Source: Chloroflexota bacterium (GTDB lineage: Bacteria; Chloroflexota; Dehalococcoidia; SZUA-161; SpSt-899). Taken from it: a DNA stretch of 16,912 bases. Position numbers and translations under genes: made by a program. The notes below the pieces were generated by a model. The model worked only from the letters and a program-made list of their open reading frames with translations, was not told where the DNA came from and did no database searches. Shown here piece after piece: positions 7,337-14,771 of the stretch. The stretch lies in the NCBI GenBank assembly GCA_018725425.1, contig QLUL01000005.1, forward strand, positions 1-16,912. Direction: 5' to 3'. How positions within the stretch are numbered: the first letter of the stretch is position 1; the number at the start of each line of letters is the position of its first letter.

Positions 7337-8260
7337 CTAACTCCCGAAGCCGCGATGCAGTCCGAAACCTTGAGCCATAGCGACGGCTCTCCTGTACTCG
7401 TCCAACGTAGGTCTCCTGTTCAGCTCTTCATACTCTCCTGCCTTGAACATCGGCCGATACTGGAACATTATGTTGACATAACTATCCTTGGAGATCTCTT
7501 CGGCGATGAACCTCAGAATCTCCCGGCTTCCCGCTAGATCGTTGGGCAGGATCAGATGCCTTATCAACAAGCCTCGCTGCGCTATACCTCTGCTATCGAG
7601 TTGGAGATCGCCGACCTGACGGTGCATCTCCCTGACCGCCTCCTCGCAGTGGATAAAGTAATCCGCAGCATTGGAGTATTTCCGGGCATTCTGGGAATCG
7701 CTGTATTTTATATCGGGCATATAGATATCAACTATGCCCTCCAGCAACCTGATGGTGCTCACGCTTTCGTAGCCGCCGCAGTTGTAAACTATGGGAATCT
7801 GCAGGCCACTTTCGATAGCGACCCTAATGCTCTTCACCAGTTGGGGAACAAAATGCGTGGGGGTTACCAGGTTTATGTTATGGCAGCCCATGTTCTGCAG
7901 CTCGATCATGCCGCGGGATAACTCTGCGGCGCCGATCGGGCGGCCCTGCTCCAGGTGACTTATGTCGTAATTCTGGCAGTAGACACAGCCCAGGCTGCAT
8001 CCGGTTAGAAATATCGTTCCCGACCCCCCCACCCCCCAAAGCCTCCCCCGACCAACCAGCGGCTCCTCCTCCCCGAAGTGGGGGTGGATCGCCGAAACCA
8101 CCAATTCCTCCCCTGACCGGCAGTATCCCCTTTCACCCTTGAGTCTATTCTTGCGGCACTCCCGGGGACACAGCACACAGCATTCGAGGACCCCGTAGAG
8201 CTGGGCTATTCGCTCATCCAGTTCGCCGCTCTTATACAGTCGGAGGTAGTTTGGCTGCAT
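7337..8260 (-). CDS. pflX: radical SAM protein, PflX type (COG1313-like)
   Basis: This 307-residue protein resembles the PflX/PflA-like activating-enzyme group, which uses a [4Fe-4S] cluster to cleave S-adenosylmethionine; the target of PflX is not known. The cluster motif is 'GCSLGCVYCQN' with C88, C92 and C95 (C-x3-C-x2-C). A second cysteine set near the N-terminus (C27, C28, C31, C35, C47, in 'LCPRECRKNR' and 'GYCRSG') is typical of the group and may hold another cluster or zinc. 'LVTPTHFVPQ', 'YNCGGYESV' and 'DIYMPDIKYSD' are further family segments. The start is ATG 8260 with only a weak site (acaggta) before it. It is transcribed alone and divergently from tdh. Length is normal and no glycyl radical enzyme gene is nearby. 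Confidence 0.88.
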   Translation of the reverse strand: MQPNYLRLYKSGELDERIAQLYGVLECCVLCPRECRKNRLKGERGYCRSGEELVVSAIHPHFGEEEPLVGRGRLWGVGGSGTIFLTGCSLGCVYCQNYDISHLEQGRPIGAAELSRGMIELQNMGCHNINLVTPTHFVPQLVKSIRVAIESGLQIPIVYNCGGYESVSTIRLLEGIVDIYMPDIKYSDSQNARKYSNAADYFIHCEEAVREMHRQVGDLQLDSRGIAQRGLLIRHLILPNDLAGSREILRFIAEEISKDSYVNIMFQYRPMFKAGEYEELNRRPTLDEYRRAVAMAQGFGLHRGFGS

Positions 8261-8301
8261 TACCTGTATTTTACCACCAAACGATGGCTCAGCGTATCAT
8301 T

Positions 8302-8357
8302 GTAGCGTGCTAGCGTGTAGCGTGTAGGGGGTAGGGAAGCTACACGCTATGCGCTAC
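8302..8357. repeat. imperfect inverted repeat in the pflX-tdh divergent gap
   Basis: gtagcgtgctagcgtgtag (8302-8320) can pair with ctacacgctatgcgctac (8340-8357): 16 bp in two blocks around a small internal bulge, with a 19-nt loop. The left side also holds three tandem copies of a tagcgtg-like unit. It lies just upstream of the tdh -35 and could be a regulator site or a small dispersed repeat. Confidence 0.55.
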
Positions 8358-8364
8358 CTACAGC

Positions 8365-8394
8365 TTGACAGTGGAGGCATGGAAAAGATATGAT
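8365..8394 (+). promoter_or_regulatory. sigma70-type promoter of tdh-kbl
   Basis: A perfect -35 TTGACA (8365-8370), an 18-bp spacer and -10 TATGAT (8389-8394, 5 of 6) are seen. Transcription would start near 8401, giving a leader of about 70 nt. This rules out the upstream in-frame TTG at 8365 as the tdh start, because it would lie in the promoter. Confidence 0.65.
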
Positions 8395-8472
8395 TTGCAA
8401 GGGAGGAACATCAGCTATCCTCGCCTGTTGTGCGATAACTATAAACTTTCTACGGATAGGGAGAGGCTTCTT

Positions 8473-9447
8473 ATGAGAAGAATCTTAGTGACCGGAGCTA
8501 GAGGACAGGTTGGCTCTGAACTTACCTTAGCTTTACGGGAAAGATATGGGAATAACAATGTAATAGCTGGTGACAAGAGAAAGCCCGACGAGAAACTTCT
8601 CAAGTCATGCCCATTTGAAGTCATTGACTGCACTGATATCGGTGCAGTCAAGAAGTTGGTGAAAGAATATAGTGTGGATACCATTTACCATTTAGCGGCT
8701 ATACTCTCAGCAACGGCGGAGGCTAAGCCACAACTTGCCTGGGATGTAAACATCAATGGGCTCTACAATGTCCTGGAGATCGCCCGGGAATCTAAATGTG
8801 CTGTCTTTTCCCCCAGCTCTATTGGCGCCTTTGGCCCCACTACCCCCCGTGATAATACCCCTCAAGATACTATTCAGCGCCCCGATACAATGTATGGGGT
8901 TACCAAAGTTGCCGGCGAATTACTTTGTGACTATTACCATAAAAGATTCGGCGTGGATACGCGAGGCGTCCGTTGGCCCGGTATCATTTCTTCCGAGACC
9001 CCACCCGGCGGAGGAACAACAGATTACGCTGTAGAAATGTTCTATGCGGCTGTCGAACAGCGAAAATATACTTGCTTCCTAAAACCGGGGACTTACCTCG
9101 ATATGATGTATATTCCTGATGCCATAAGAGCAGCGATCGATCTCATGGAAGCAGATCACCATAGATTGAAACACCGTAATGCTTTTAATGTCACGGCGAT
9201 GAGTTTTGCTCCAGAAGATATCGCCGATGAGATCAGGAAGCACATTCCGGGCTTTGTTATGGACTACGAAATCGATCCGGTGCGACAGGCGATTGCTGAT
9301 TCCTGGCCAAATAAGGTGGATGACAGCGCTGCCCGTGAAGAATGGGGATGGTCTCCCGATTATGATCTGGAAACAATGGTGGAGGATATGATCGCAAAGC
9401 TTAAGGTTAAGCTTCGAAATAACCTTTTAGTGGGCAGCCGCCCATGA
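8473..9447 (+). CDS. tdh: L-threonine 3-dehydrogenase, short-chain (SDR) type
   Basis: It oxidises L-threonine with NAD+ to 2-amino-3-oxobutyrate, which the next gene product cleaves. The start ATG 8473 follows gggagagg by 6 bp and puts the Rossmann motif 'TGARGQVG' at residues 7-14 of 324, as expected. The SDR catalytic set is visible: S115/S116 in 'SPSSIGAFG' and Y141-x3-K145 in 'MYGVTK'. The C-terminal 'SWPNKVDDSAAREEWGW' (277-293) is characteristic of this extended-SDR threonine dehydrogenase rather than of sugar epimerases. The stop overlaps the first possible start of kbl (ATGA at 9444). The pathway partner next door makes the assignment firm. Confidence 0.92.
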   Translation: MRRILVTGARGQVGSELTLALRERYGNNNVIAGDKRKPDEKLLKSCPFEVIDCTDIGAVKKLVKEYSVDTIYHLAAILSATAEAKPQLAWDVNINGLYNVLEIARESKCAVFSPSSIGAFGPTTPRDNTPQDTIQRPDTMYGVTKVAGELLCDYYHKRFGVDTRGVRWPGIISSETPPGGGTTDYAVEMFYAAVEQRKYTCFLKPGTYLDMMYIPDAIRAAIDLMEADHHRLKHRNAFNVTAMSFAPEDIADEIRKHIPGFVMDYEIDPVRQAIADSWPNKVDDSAAREEWGWSPDYDLETMVEDMIAKLKVKLRNNLLVGSRP

Positions 9448-9464
9448 GGGTAAGGAGGGGAAAA

Positions 9465-10715
9465 ATGGGATTAAAGGGCATAGAAAAGATATTGCAGCGT
9501 GATCTGGAACAATTGGAAGCTGAGGGAAGGTTAAAGGGTAAGGAATGCATCATAACCGGGGTAAAAAGGGCAGCCGGTTCCAAAGGGCCACGGTATTTTC
9601 TACAAGGGAAAGGGGAACAGGAGTTCATCAGAATGAATTCCAACTCCTACCTGGGAATGTCCTTCAGAGATGAACTCTTGGCGGCAGAGGAAAGAACTGC
9701 CGGCGAATATGGCGTTGGGCCAGGAGCGGTTCGCTTTATTAGTGGAACATTCAAGCCTCATAGAGAGCTGGAAAAGAGATTGGCGCTATTTCACCAGAGG
9801 GACGATGCTATGCTGGTTAGTTCTGCCTACTCCACGGTGGTAGGGGTTTTAGTTCCCCTTATAACTGCGAGTACTATCATCATAAGTGATGAACTGAATC
9901 ACAACAGCATAATTAATGCCATCAGGCTTTCCAGGCCAAAAGACAAGAAAATCTATAAACACCTTGACATGAATGATCTTGAAGATAAGGTAAAAGAATC
10001 TGTTCATAATGGCAACAGGTTGATCATTGTTACTGATGGAATATTCAGTATGCGGGGCGACCTTGCTCCCCTGGATATCATCTCCAATCTTTCTCGAAAG
10101 TACGACCCCGAATTCCCTGAAAATGTGATCCTTGTCGTAGATGATTCCCATGGTGTGGGCGCTTTTGGTGAAACGGGAAGAGGCACCGAGGAATATACCA
10201 GGGCAGAGGGGGTGGACATATTGATCGGGACACTGGGCAAGGCTTTTGGTGTAAATGGGGGGTATGTCACCTCATCCCAGACAATTATTACCTATTTGAG
10301 AGAGACTGCGCCAACCTACATTTATTCTAACCCCATATCTGCAGCGGAGGCCAGTGCTGCCCTAAAATCTTTGGAGATATTGGATAGTGAACGAGGAAAA
10401 GGAATTCTAAAGCACCTTTACCAAATGACCAAGAGGTTTGAACAGGGTCTCGGTGACTTAGGATATGAGATTATAGTGAGCGACCATCCTATTGTCCCTC
10501 TAATGGTAAGAGACACTGGGAAGACCGCCAACCTGGTAAATTATCTTATGCAGCGCGGTATCCTCGCTACCGGTCTTACCTATCCGGTTGTTCCCCGAGG
10601 TGATGAAGAGATCAGGTTCCAAGTCAATGCCGATCACACCCCCGATGATATTGATTACACCTTAGAGGTGCTAAAAATATACTCGACTGGGCTGTCTTGT
10701 AAAGAAGCGGGCTAA
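9465..10715 (+). CDS. kbl: glycine C-acetyltransferase (2-amino-3-ketobutyrate CoA ligase)
   Basis: This PLP enzyme of the alpha-oxoamine synthase family cleaves 2-amino-3-oxobutyrate with CoA to glycine and acetyl-CoA, completing threonine breakdown. From ATG 9465 it is 416 residues; that start has a good aaggagggg site 4 bp upstream. ATG 9444, overlapping the tdh stop, would add seven residues and has no such site. Motifs: 'NSNSYLGM' (58-65), 'SDELNHNSIINAIR' (141-154), 'DDSHGVGAFGETGRG' (226-240) with the PLP-binding Asp and His, and 'GTLGKAFG' with the Schiff-base Lys K259. The C-terminus is complete. The last bases abut the truncated toxin fragment on the other strand. Confidence 0.94.
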   Translation: MGLKGIEKILQRDLEQLEAEGRLKGKECIITGVKRAAGSKGPRYFLQGKGEQEFIRMNSNSYLGMSFRDELLAAEERTAGEYGVGPGAVRFISGTFKPHRELEKRLALFHQRDDAMLVSSAYSTVVGVLVPLITASTIIISDELNHNSIINAIRLSRPKDKKIYKHLDMNDLEDKVKESVHNGNRLIIVTDGIFSMRGDLAPLDIISNLSRKYDPEFPENVILVVDDSHGVGAFGETGRGTEEYTRAEGVDILIGTLGKAFGVNGGYVTSSQTIITYLRETAPTYIYSNPISAAEASAALKSLEILDSERGKGILKHLYQMTKRFEQGLGDLGYEIIVSDHPIVPLMVRDTGKTANLVNYLMQRGILATGLTYPVVPRGDEEIRFQVNADHTPDDIDYTLEVLKIYSTGLSCKEAG

Positions 10716-10734
10716 CGCTAGGCGCGGTTGTCAT

Positions 10735-10866
10735 CTCTGCATCGCTCTTTCGGAACTGGCCTGCCTCTATTGAGGTGGTTGCTACGAAACCTCGTGCGCG
10801 TATCAACTCTGCCACTAGTACGTCCACATCCTCATCCAGATAAAGTTCAATGAAAAGGCTGCTCAC
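10735..10866 (-). pseudogene. DUF5615 (PIN-like) toxin, 3'-truncated fragment
   Basis: From GTG 10866, overlapping the antitoxin stop by three bases (GTGA), about 44 residues look like the N-terminus of a DUF5615 PIN-like protein: 'LYLDEDVDVLVAELIRARGF' with the early acidic Asp/Glu (D11, E12), then 'EAGQFRKSDAE'. Beyond residue 44 (about 10735) the expected continuation, with the T-H-(N/D)-x-D-F segment, is missing and the frame runs into antisense of the kbl 3' end. A full family member is about 110-120 residues, so more than half is lost and the last PIN-like acidic residues are absent. The toxin is very probably dead. A rearrangement junction lies at about 10716-10735, beside the kbl stop. 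Confidence 0.7.
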
Positions 10867-11144
10867 TGATCTTTCACCAGTGGATCAATCAACTCATCTG
10901 GAATGCGGTTGCGTTCAATGTACGCGTTGATCTCGGCCTGATGGTCGCTGTAATAACTCAACGCATCAAACACTTGAGCAAGCGTTAAGTGAGGCAAATG
11001 GATTGGGATCTCTTCAGGTATGATACCGAGGCGCCACGTCTCAACTACTGCCCGTACAGGCGTGCGAGTTCCTTTGATGATTGGCTCTCCGCTTAAAATT
11101 TCATCGTCTGTGACAATGTAACAATGTTCCATTGCTCGCAGCAT
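10863..11144 (-). CDS. DUF433 family antitoxin-like protein
   Basis: This 93-residue protein from ATG 11144 has the DUF433 pattern: 'YIVTDDEILSGEPIIKGTRTPVRAVVE' (a PIIxGTR-type core), then 'LPHLTLAQVFDALSYY' and 'AEINAYIERNR'. DUF433 proteins carry a winged-helix-like DNA-binding fold and are commonly paired with DUF5615 toxins, where they neutralise the toxin and repress the operon. The chosen start has gaggtga 6 bp upstream; ATG 11168 would overlap the lipoprotein stop (ATGA) and add eight residues. The adjoining toxin is truncated, so this looks like an orphan antitoxin. The gene order lipoprotein-antitoxin-toxin suggests cotranscription. Confidence 0.85.
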   Translation of the reverse strand: MLRAMEHCYIVTDDEILSGEPIIKGTRTPVRAVVETWRLGIIPEEIPIHLPHLTLAQVFDALSYYSDHQAEINAYIERNRIPDELIDPLVKDQ

Positions 11145-11164
11145 ATTATCACCTCGCTCAGTCT

Positions 11165-12502
11165 TCATCCGTCCCCTCTTTCACGATCCAAAGCAGTTTC
11201 AATATCCGGGACTTCACGAGACTTAACCCCCCTTATCGCTTCTCCTTTGTAACTACTCAGGTGAACCCTGGAATCTCGAACCTGAATAATTACGATTGCC
11301 CCATTATATTTGAGAGGAGTATCATATGTCAACACTATCTGCGCCATCCTTTTCAGGAATTCTCCCAGGTCTGGTGATCCTTTTCGAATTTCTTTCACTA
11401 TCTCGGCCAGGGGATTTACGGTGACCGGGGTTGAGATATAAGGAGCCCGACGGGCAAAGAAAGCTTGATTTAGCTTGCGGACGTAAAAGCCTTTTTCCAG
11501 CAGACCAAGTCGGCTATCCTCCATAAACTTCTCCGCCTCATCAATCTTGCCCTGCAGAAGATACTCGTTAACCACTTTCTTGATTATTCTCAGTTCGCTA
11601 TGGAATTTGTCTTGCCTTTCATCCTGGGCTCTTATCTCTTCCTCATCTACAATGTGACTGTAGTATTTCTGGATAACCAAATCGGTTACCTCTTCGGCAA
11701 CGATACAGGCTACTGTTTCGTTCACCGTCCTCAGATCATAATTGTAGAAATCAAAAGCCAGGGCACGGCCAAGGGGTGCAAAAAACAGGTAATGGTGGGT
11801 CCACTCATCGGCGATCGTCCTTATTGCAGTTCTGAGCCCCCGGTCATCAGCTATCAGGATAGGGAAAGTTGCCAGACCACTGAGTCTGTCCGTGACTAAA
11901 GCAGAAACATTAAATTTGTTCTCAATCCGATTTTCTAAATCCTCAGCAATCTGCCAGTCAATATCCGGTTTGAGTATGATCTGAGCTATGGGTATTATCC
12001 GCTCTCTCGGCGAAATCACCAGCAAATAGGGTGCCGGGTCAATTTCAAGCCGTGGCGGCGGGAAGAATACCCTGAGAGGAAGCCTCCTGAACCAGGGATG
12101 GTAGACCCCCTGCCCCTGCAGAACCCCCCTTATCTGCTCTTCAAGGATTCGCTCAACCTTGTTTTCCAGTTCAGCCTTTTTCTCTTGAATTCTCAAGAGT
12201 TCTTCCTGAAGAGTACCCCTTTTTGCCTCGTTCTCTTCCTGGGAGATGTGCTGTCGGTAGGCCTTTGCCTGCCCTACCAGGGTGAAGAATTCACCGACTA
12301 TGGCCACCTTTTCCTCATGGCTTAGACCTCCTACGGTAAAGGATGGCTTTACACGCCTGATTAAGGTAATAAGCACCCATCGGGCCAGGCTAAATTCGTA
12401 GGAACTCACCTGACTTCTCAGTTCGCCATGGAAACCTGGAGAGCATCCTGGCAGCAGAGAAGCAATCATAAAAACCAGCACGACCAACCCCGGATAACGC
12501 AT
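11165..12502 (-). CDS. lipoprotein with degenerate zinc-metalloprotease-like motif
   Basis: This 445-residue protein has a hydrophobic N-terminus and the lipobox LPGC (C20), so it is probably a lipid-anchored, outward-facing protein. I do not recognise a named family. Residues 87-128 are Glu/Lys-rich and likely coiled coil. 'IADEWTHHYLFF' (230-241) looks like an HExxH zinc site in which the first His is Asp (D232-E-W-T-H236), followed 26 residues later by 'NETVACIVAEE' with E262, the spacing and context of a gluzincin third ligand. A helical, charged region (about 285-350) follows. The ATG at 12502 has gagga 4 bp before it; a TTG one codon upstream is possible. The gene is 20 bp from, or overlaps, the DUF433 antitoxin. 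Function unknown; an inactive or altered membrane-anchored peptidase is the best guess. Confidence 0.75.
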   Translation of the reverse strand: MRYPGLVVLVFMIASLLPGCSPGFHGELRSQVSSYEFSLARWVLITLIRRVKPSFTVGGLSHEEKVAIVGEFFTLVGQAKAYRQHISQEENEAKRGTLQEELLRIQEKKAELENKVERILEEQIRGVLQGQGVYHPWFRRLPLRVFFPPPRLEIDPAPYLLVISPRERIIPIAQIILKPDIDWQIAEDLENRIENKFNVSALVTDRLSGLATFPILIADDRGLRTAIRTIADEWTHHYLFFAPLGRALAFDFYNYDLRTVNETVACIVAEEVTDLVIQKYYSHIVDEEEIRAQDERQDKFHSELRIIKKVVNEYLLQGKIDEAEKFMEDSRLGLLEKGFYVRKLNQAFFARRAPYISTPVTVNPLAEIVKEIRKGSPDLGEFLKRMAQIVLTYDTPLKYNGAIVIIQVRDSRVHLSSYKGEAIRGVKSREVPDIETALDRERGDG

Positions 12503-12550
12503 CAAGTCCTCAAAAGCCCACCTATAGATCTTGCAAAAATAGTTGCACTA

Positions 12551-12687
12551 TGTCATTGCGAGGAGCGTGATTCCTCGCCTGTCATTGCGAGGGACAAAGT
12601 CCCGAAGCAATCTCTGGACAGGCTCGGAACAAGCTCCGCAATCTCAAACTAGGATGGAATAGATTGCTTCGCTTCGCTCGCAATGAC
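12551..12687. repeat. MITE-like repeat with gtcattgcgag ends
   Basis: gtcattgcgag occurs at 12552-12562 and again at 12581-12591. Its reverse complement (ctcgcaatgac) ends the unit at 12677-12687. Inside are gaagcaatctc (12604-12614) and the matching gattgcttcgcttcgctcgc. This is the familiar dispersed 'cattgcgag ... gcaatgac' palindromic repeat of Chloroflexota and other genomes. It occupies most of the gene-free stretch 12503-12835. The doubled left end suggests a partial duplication or nested insertion. Confidence 0.75.
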
Positions 12688-12733
12688 GGGAAAAACTGTG
12701 CACTGATTTCTGCAATTGACTATAATTACGGGT

Positions 12734-12749
12734 TAGGGGTTATCCCCTA
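12734..12749. repeat. short palindrome TAGGGG-ttat-CCCCTA
   Basis: A perfect 6-bp stem with a 4-nt loop is followed by two further tatcccct-like units (12741-12764). It lies just upstream of the mobA promoter in an otherwise empty stretch. It could be a small regulator site or low-complexity sequence. Confidence 0.4.
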
Positions 12750-12765
12750 TCCCTTATCCCCTATG

Positions 12766-12794
12766 TTGAATAATTCCCCTCTCTAGTTTATACT
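12766..12794 (+). promoter_or_regulatory. promoter of mobA-moeA-mobB
   Basis: TTGAAT (12766-12771, 4 of 6), a 17-bp spacer and TATACT (12789-12794, 5 of 6) form a reasonable sigma70 promoter. The start site would fall near 12801, which argues for ATG 12836 rather than TTG 12800 as the mobA start. Confidence 0.55.
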
Positions 12795-12835
12795 ATAGGT
12801 TGTCCCGTATTCAATGCCGACCAGTAGCGCCAAAA

Positions 12836-13510
12836 ATGAGCTCCATCATTCTCGCCGGCGGCCACAGCTCCCGCCTGGGGCAGGATAAGTGCTCGCTGGT
12901 TCTTGCCGGAGAGGAGTTGCTCCAGCGTTTGATTGTCTGCCTGAGCCAGCTCGGCGGCGAGATAATCCTGGTGCTGGCGCAAGGCCAGGGGAAACGCTTT
13001 CTGTCCTATCCCAGGAATGTGAAGATAGCTGCGGATTTGCATCCCGGCAAGGGACCTCTGGCGGGTATATATTCCGGATTAAAACTCTCCAGGGACCCTC
13101 ACAGCGTGGTGGTCGCCTGCGACATGCCATTTCTCAATATCAAGCTGCTGCGGTACATGAGGGGGCTGGCCCCCGGTTTTGACGTGGTTATTCCCCGGGT
13201 AGGGGATTTATTGGAGCCGCTCCATGCAGTCTATTCCAGGAGCTGTCTGGGTGTCATGAAAAGGATGCTAGGAGACAGCAATTTCAAGGTCAGCAATTTA
13301 CTTAAGATGGTGAAGGTGAGATATGTGGAGGAAAGTGAAATAGCCTCATTTGACCCGGGGCACCTGAGTTTATTTAACATCAATACACCGGCTGACCTGC
13401 AGAGAGCCCAGCAGATCGTGAAGGAGATTTGGAGAGACTCAATAGAGATTGATAGAGATACAATCAATCTCAATGTATCTCCATCTATCTCAGCAAATCT
13501 CAAGGACTAG
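12836..13510 (+). CDS. mobA: molybdenum cofactor guanylyltransferase
   Basis: MobA links GMP from GTP to Mo-molybdopterin to make the bis-MGD form used by DMSO-reductase-family enzymes. From ATG 12836 the 224-residue protein opens with the nucleotidyltransferase signature 'ILAGGHSSRLGQDK' (5-18). 'KGPLAGIYSGL' (72-82), 'ACDMPFL' with the metal-binding Asp D96, 'EPLHAVY' (127-133) and 'NINTPADL' (181-188) follow in the usual order. No clear Shine-Dalgarno precedes the ATG. The last 25 or so residues are encoded by a 10-nt-period repeat and do not look like conserved family sequence. It is first in the operon, 6 bp before moeA. Confidence 0.92.
   Translation: MSSIILAGGHSSRLGQDKCSLVLAGEELLQRLIVCLSQLGGEIILVLAQGQGKRFLSYPRNVKIAADLHPGKGPLAGIYSGLKLSRDPHSVVVACDMPFLNIKLLRYMRGLAPGFDVVIPRVGDLLEPLHAVYSRSCLGVMKRMLGDSNFKVSNLLKMVKVRYVEESEIASFDPGHLSLFNINTPADLQRAQQIVKEIWRDSIEIDRDTINLNVSPSISANLKD
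13445..13501 (+). repeat. 10-nt-period repeat and hairpin at the 3' end of mobA
   Basis: AGAGAT recurs at 13444 and 13454, and ATCTC recurs exactly every 10 nt at 13467, 13477, 13487 and 13497. The two unit types are complementary, giving a perfect 9-bp hairpin GAGATTGAT/ATCAATCTC (13445-13453 and 13463-13471, 9-nt loop) and alternative pairings with the later copies. It encodes the MobA tail and ends 15 nt before the moeA ATG. Confidence 0.6.
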
Positions 13511-13516
13511 TACGAA

Positions 13517-14770
13517 ATGATCTTGGTTGAGCAAGCCCTGGAGAAAATTCTGAGCAACGTCAGTGTCCTGGAACCAGAGAGAAAGCCCATCCTGGAGACC
13601 CTGGGGCAGGTTCTCGCCGAGGACGTTCGCTCGGACATTAATATCCCCCCACTGGACAACTCGGCCATGGATGGCTACGCGGTGCAGTGGGAGAGCATCC
13701 GTGGAGCTACTACCTCGCAGCCGAAAGCTCTTAAGGTGATCGGCGAGGTTGCCGCGGGCTATATCTCAGATCGAGAGGTAACCCCGGGGACTGCCATTCG
13801 AATCATGACCGGTGCGCCGGTTCCCGCCGGGGCAGACACCGTCATCCAGTTCGAGGACACCGATGAAGAGATCCGAAAAGCGGCTGCGAAGTCTCTGGAT
13901 GAGATCGGTATACTACGTGAGGTGGCGAAGGGATCAAACATAAGGCGAGGCGGAGAGGACATCACCAGGGGGTCTCTGGTTCTGGCAAGGGGAGTCGTGC
14001 TTCGGCCTCAGGAGATCGGCATCCTGGCCTCGCTGGGGAGGGCGAATGTCCTGGTTATTCGCCGTCCCGCGGTTGCCGTCCTGGCTACCGGCGATGAACT
14101 AGTTGATGTGGGCGAGCCTCTGCCCCCGGGCAAGATATATAACAGCAATGCCTACACCATCGCCTCTCAAGTTCGCCGCTATGGAGGCATCCCCCACATT
14201 CTGGGGATCGCCACCGATGAGAGTCAGGACCTGGTGGAGAAGATAACACTGGGGATGGATTCAGATTTGTTGATCACCTCGGGAGGGGTTTCAATGGGAG
14301 ACTACGATATCGTAAAAGACGTACTGGCTGAACTCGGTGCGATATCTTTCTGGACGGTGCGTATGAAGCCGGGCAAGCCGCTGGCCTTTGGGGTGCTCAC
14401 ACGAAACGGCAGGAGGGTTCCTCATTTAGGGTTCCCTGGTAATCCGGTGAGCTCCATGATAGCCTTCGAGCAGTTTGCCCGGCCGGCCATTCTCAAGATG
14501 CTGGGGAAAAATAACCTTGCCAAGCCAACTATCTCCGCCATAAGCGAGAGTCGAATTGAGAACCGGGATGGTCGCCGCGTCTTCGCCCGAGCGATAGTGA
14601 GAAAGGGGGATGGTCAGTATTTCGCTCGCCTCACCGGACCCCAGGGCTCCGGAATCCTTACTTCCATGTCCCGGGCTAATGCGCTCTTGGTCGTTCCGGA
14701 GAACGTGGCCACTGTAGAAGTCGGGGATGAGGTGTCGGTTCAGATGCTTGACTGGAGGGAGGAGGACTAG
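13517..14770 (+). CDS. moeA: molybdopterin molybdotransferase
   Basis: MoeA inserts molybdate into adenylylated molybdopterin. The 417-residue protein has the full family layout: 'LDNSAMDGYAV' (46-56), 'IMTGAPVPAGADTVI' (96-110), the MoCF-binding-like domain with 'LATGDELVDVGEPLPPGKIYNSN' split around residues 189-211, 'TSGGVSMGDYDIVKDVL' (254-270), 'KPGKPLAFG' (284-292) and 'GFPGNPVSSMIAFEQF', then the C-terminal beta-barrel domain. The ATG lies 6 bp after mobA with AAGGA at 13502-13506. Its end overlaps the ribosome site of mobB. No residue loss is obvious; it could also serve the tungsten cofactor, since sequence does not separate the two. Confidence 0.95.
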   Translation: MILVEQALEKILSNVSVLEPERKPILETLGQVLAEDVRSDINIPPLDNSAMDGYAVQWESIRGATTSQPKALKVIGEVAAGYISDREVTPGTAIRIMTGAPVPAGADTVIQFEDTDEEIRKAAAKSLDEIGILREVAKGSNIRRGGEDITRGSLVLARGVVLRPQEIGILASLGRANVLVIRRPAVAVLATGDELVDVGEPLPPGKIYNSNAYTIASQVRRYGGIPHILGIATDESQDLVEKITLGMDSDLLITSGGVSMGDYDIVKDVLAELGAISFWTVRMKPGKPLAFGVLTRNGRRVPHLGFPGNPVSSMIAFEQFARPAILKMLGKNNLAKPTISAISESRIENRDGRRVFARAIVRKGDGQYFARLTGPQGSGILTSMSRANALLVVPENVATVEVGDEVSVQMLDWREED

Positions 14771-14771
14771 A

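Noticed and set aside
8365-8472. N-terminal extension of tdh from TTG 8365
   Set aside because: It would start inside the -35 element and place 36 non-family residues before the Rossmann motif; ATG 8473 has a good ribosome site.
10624-10734. C-terminal part of the 80-codon frame that begins at 10866
   Set aside because: After about residue 44 it does not resemble DUF5615 and is mostly antisense to the kbl 3' end.
12800-12835. N-terminal extension of mobA from TTG 12800
   Set aside because: It coincides with the predicted transcription start and adds residues before the usual MobA N-terminus.
14727-14771. ATG 14727 as the mobB start
   Set aside because: It overlaps moeA by 44 bp and adds a basic stretch not seen in MobB; TTG 14772 has a strong ribosome site.
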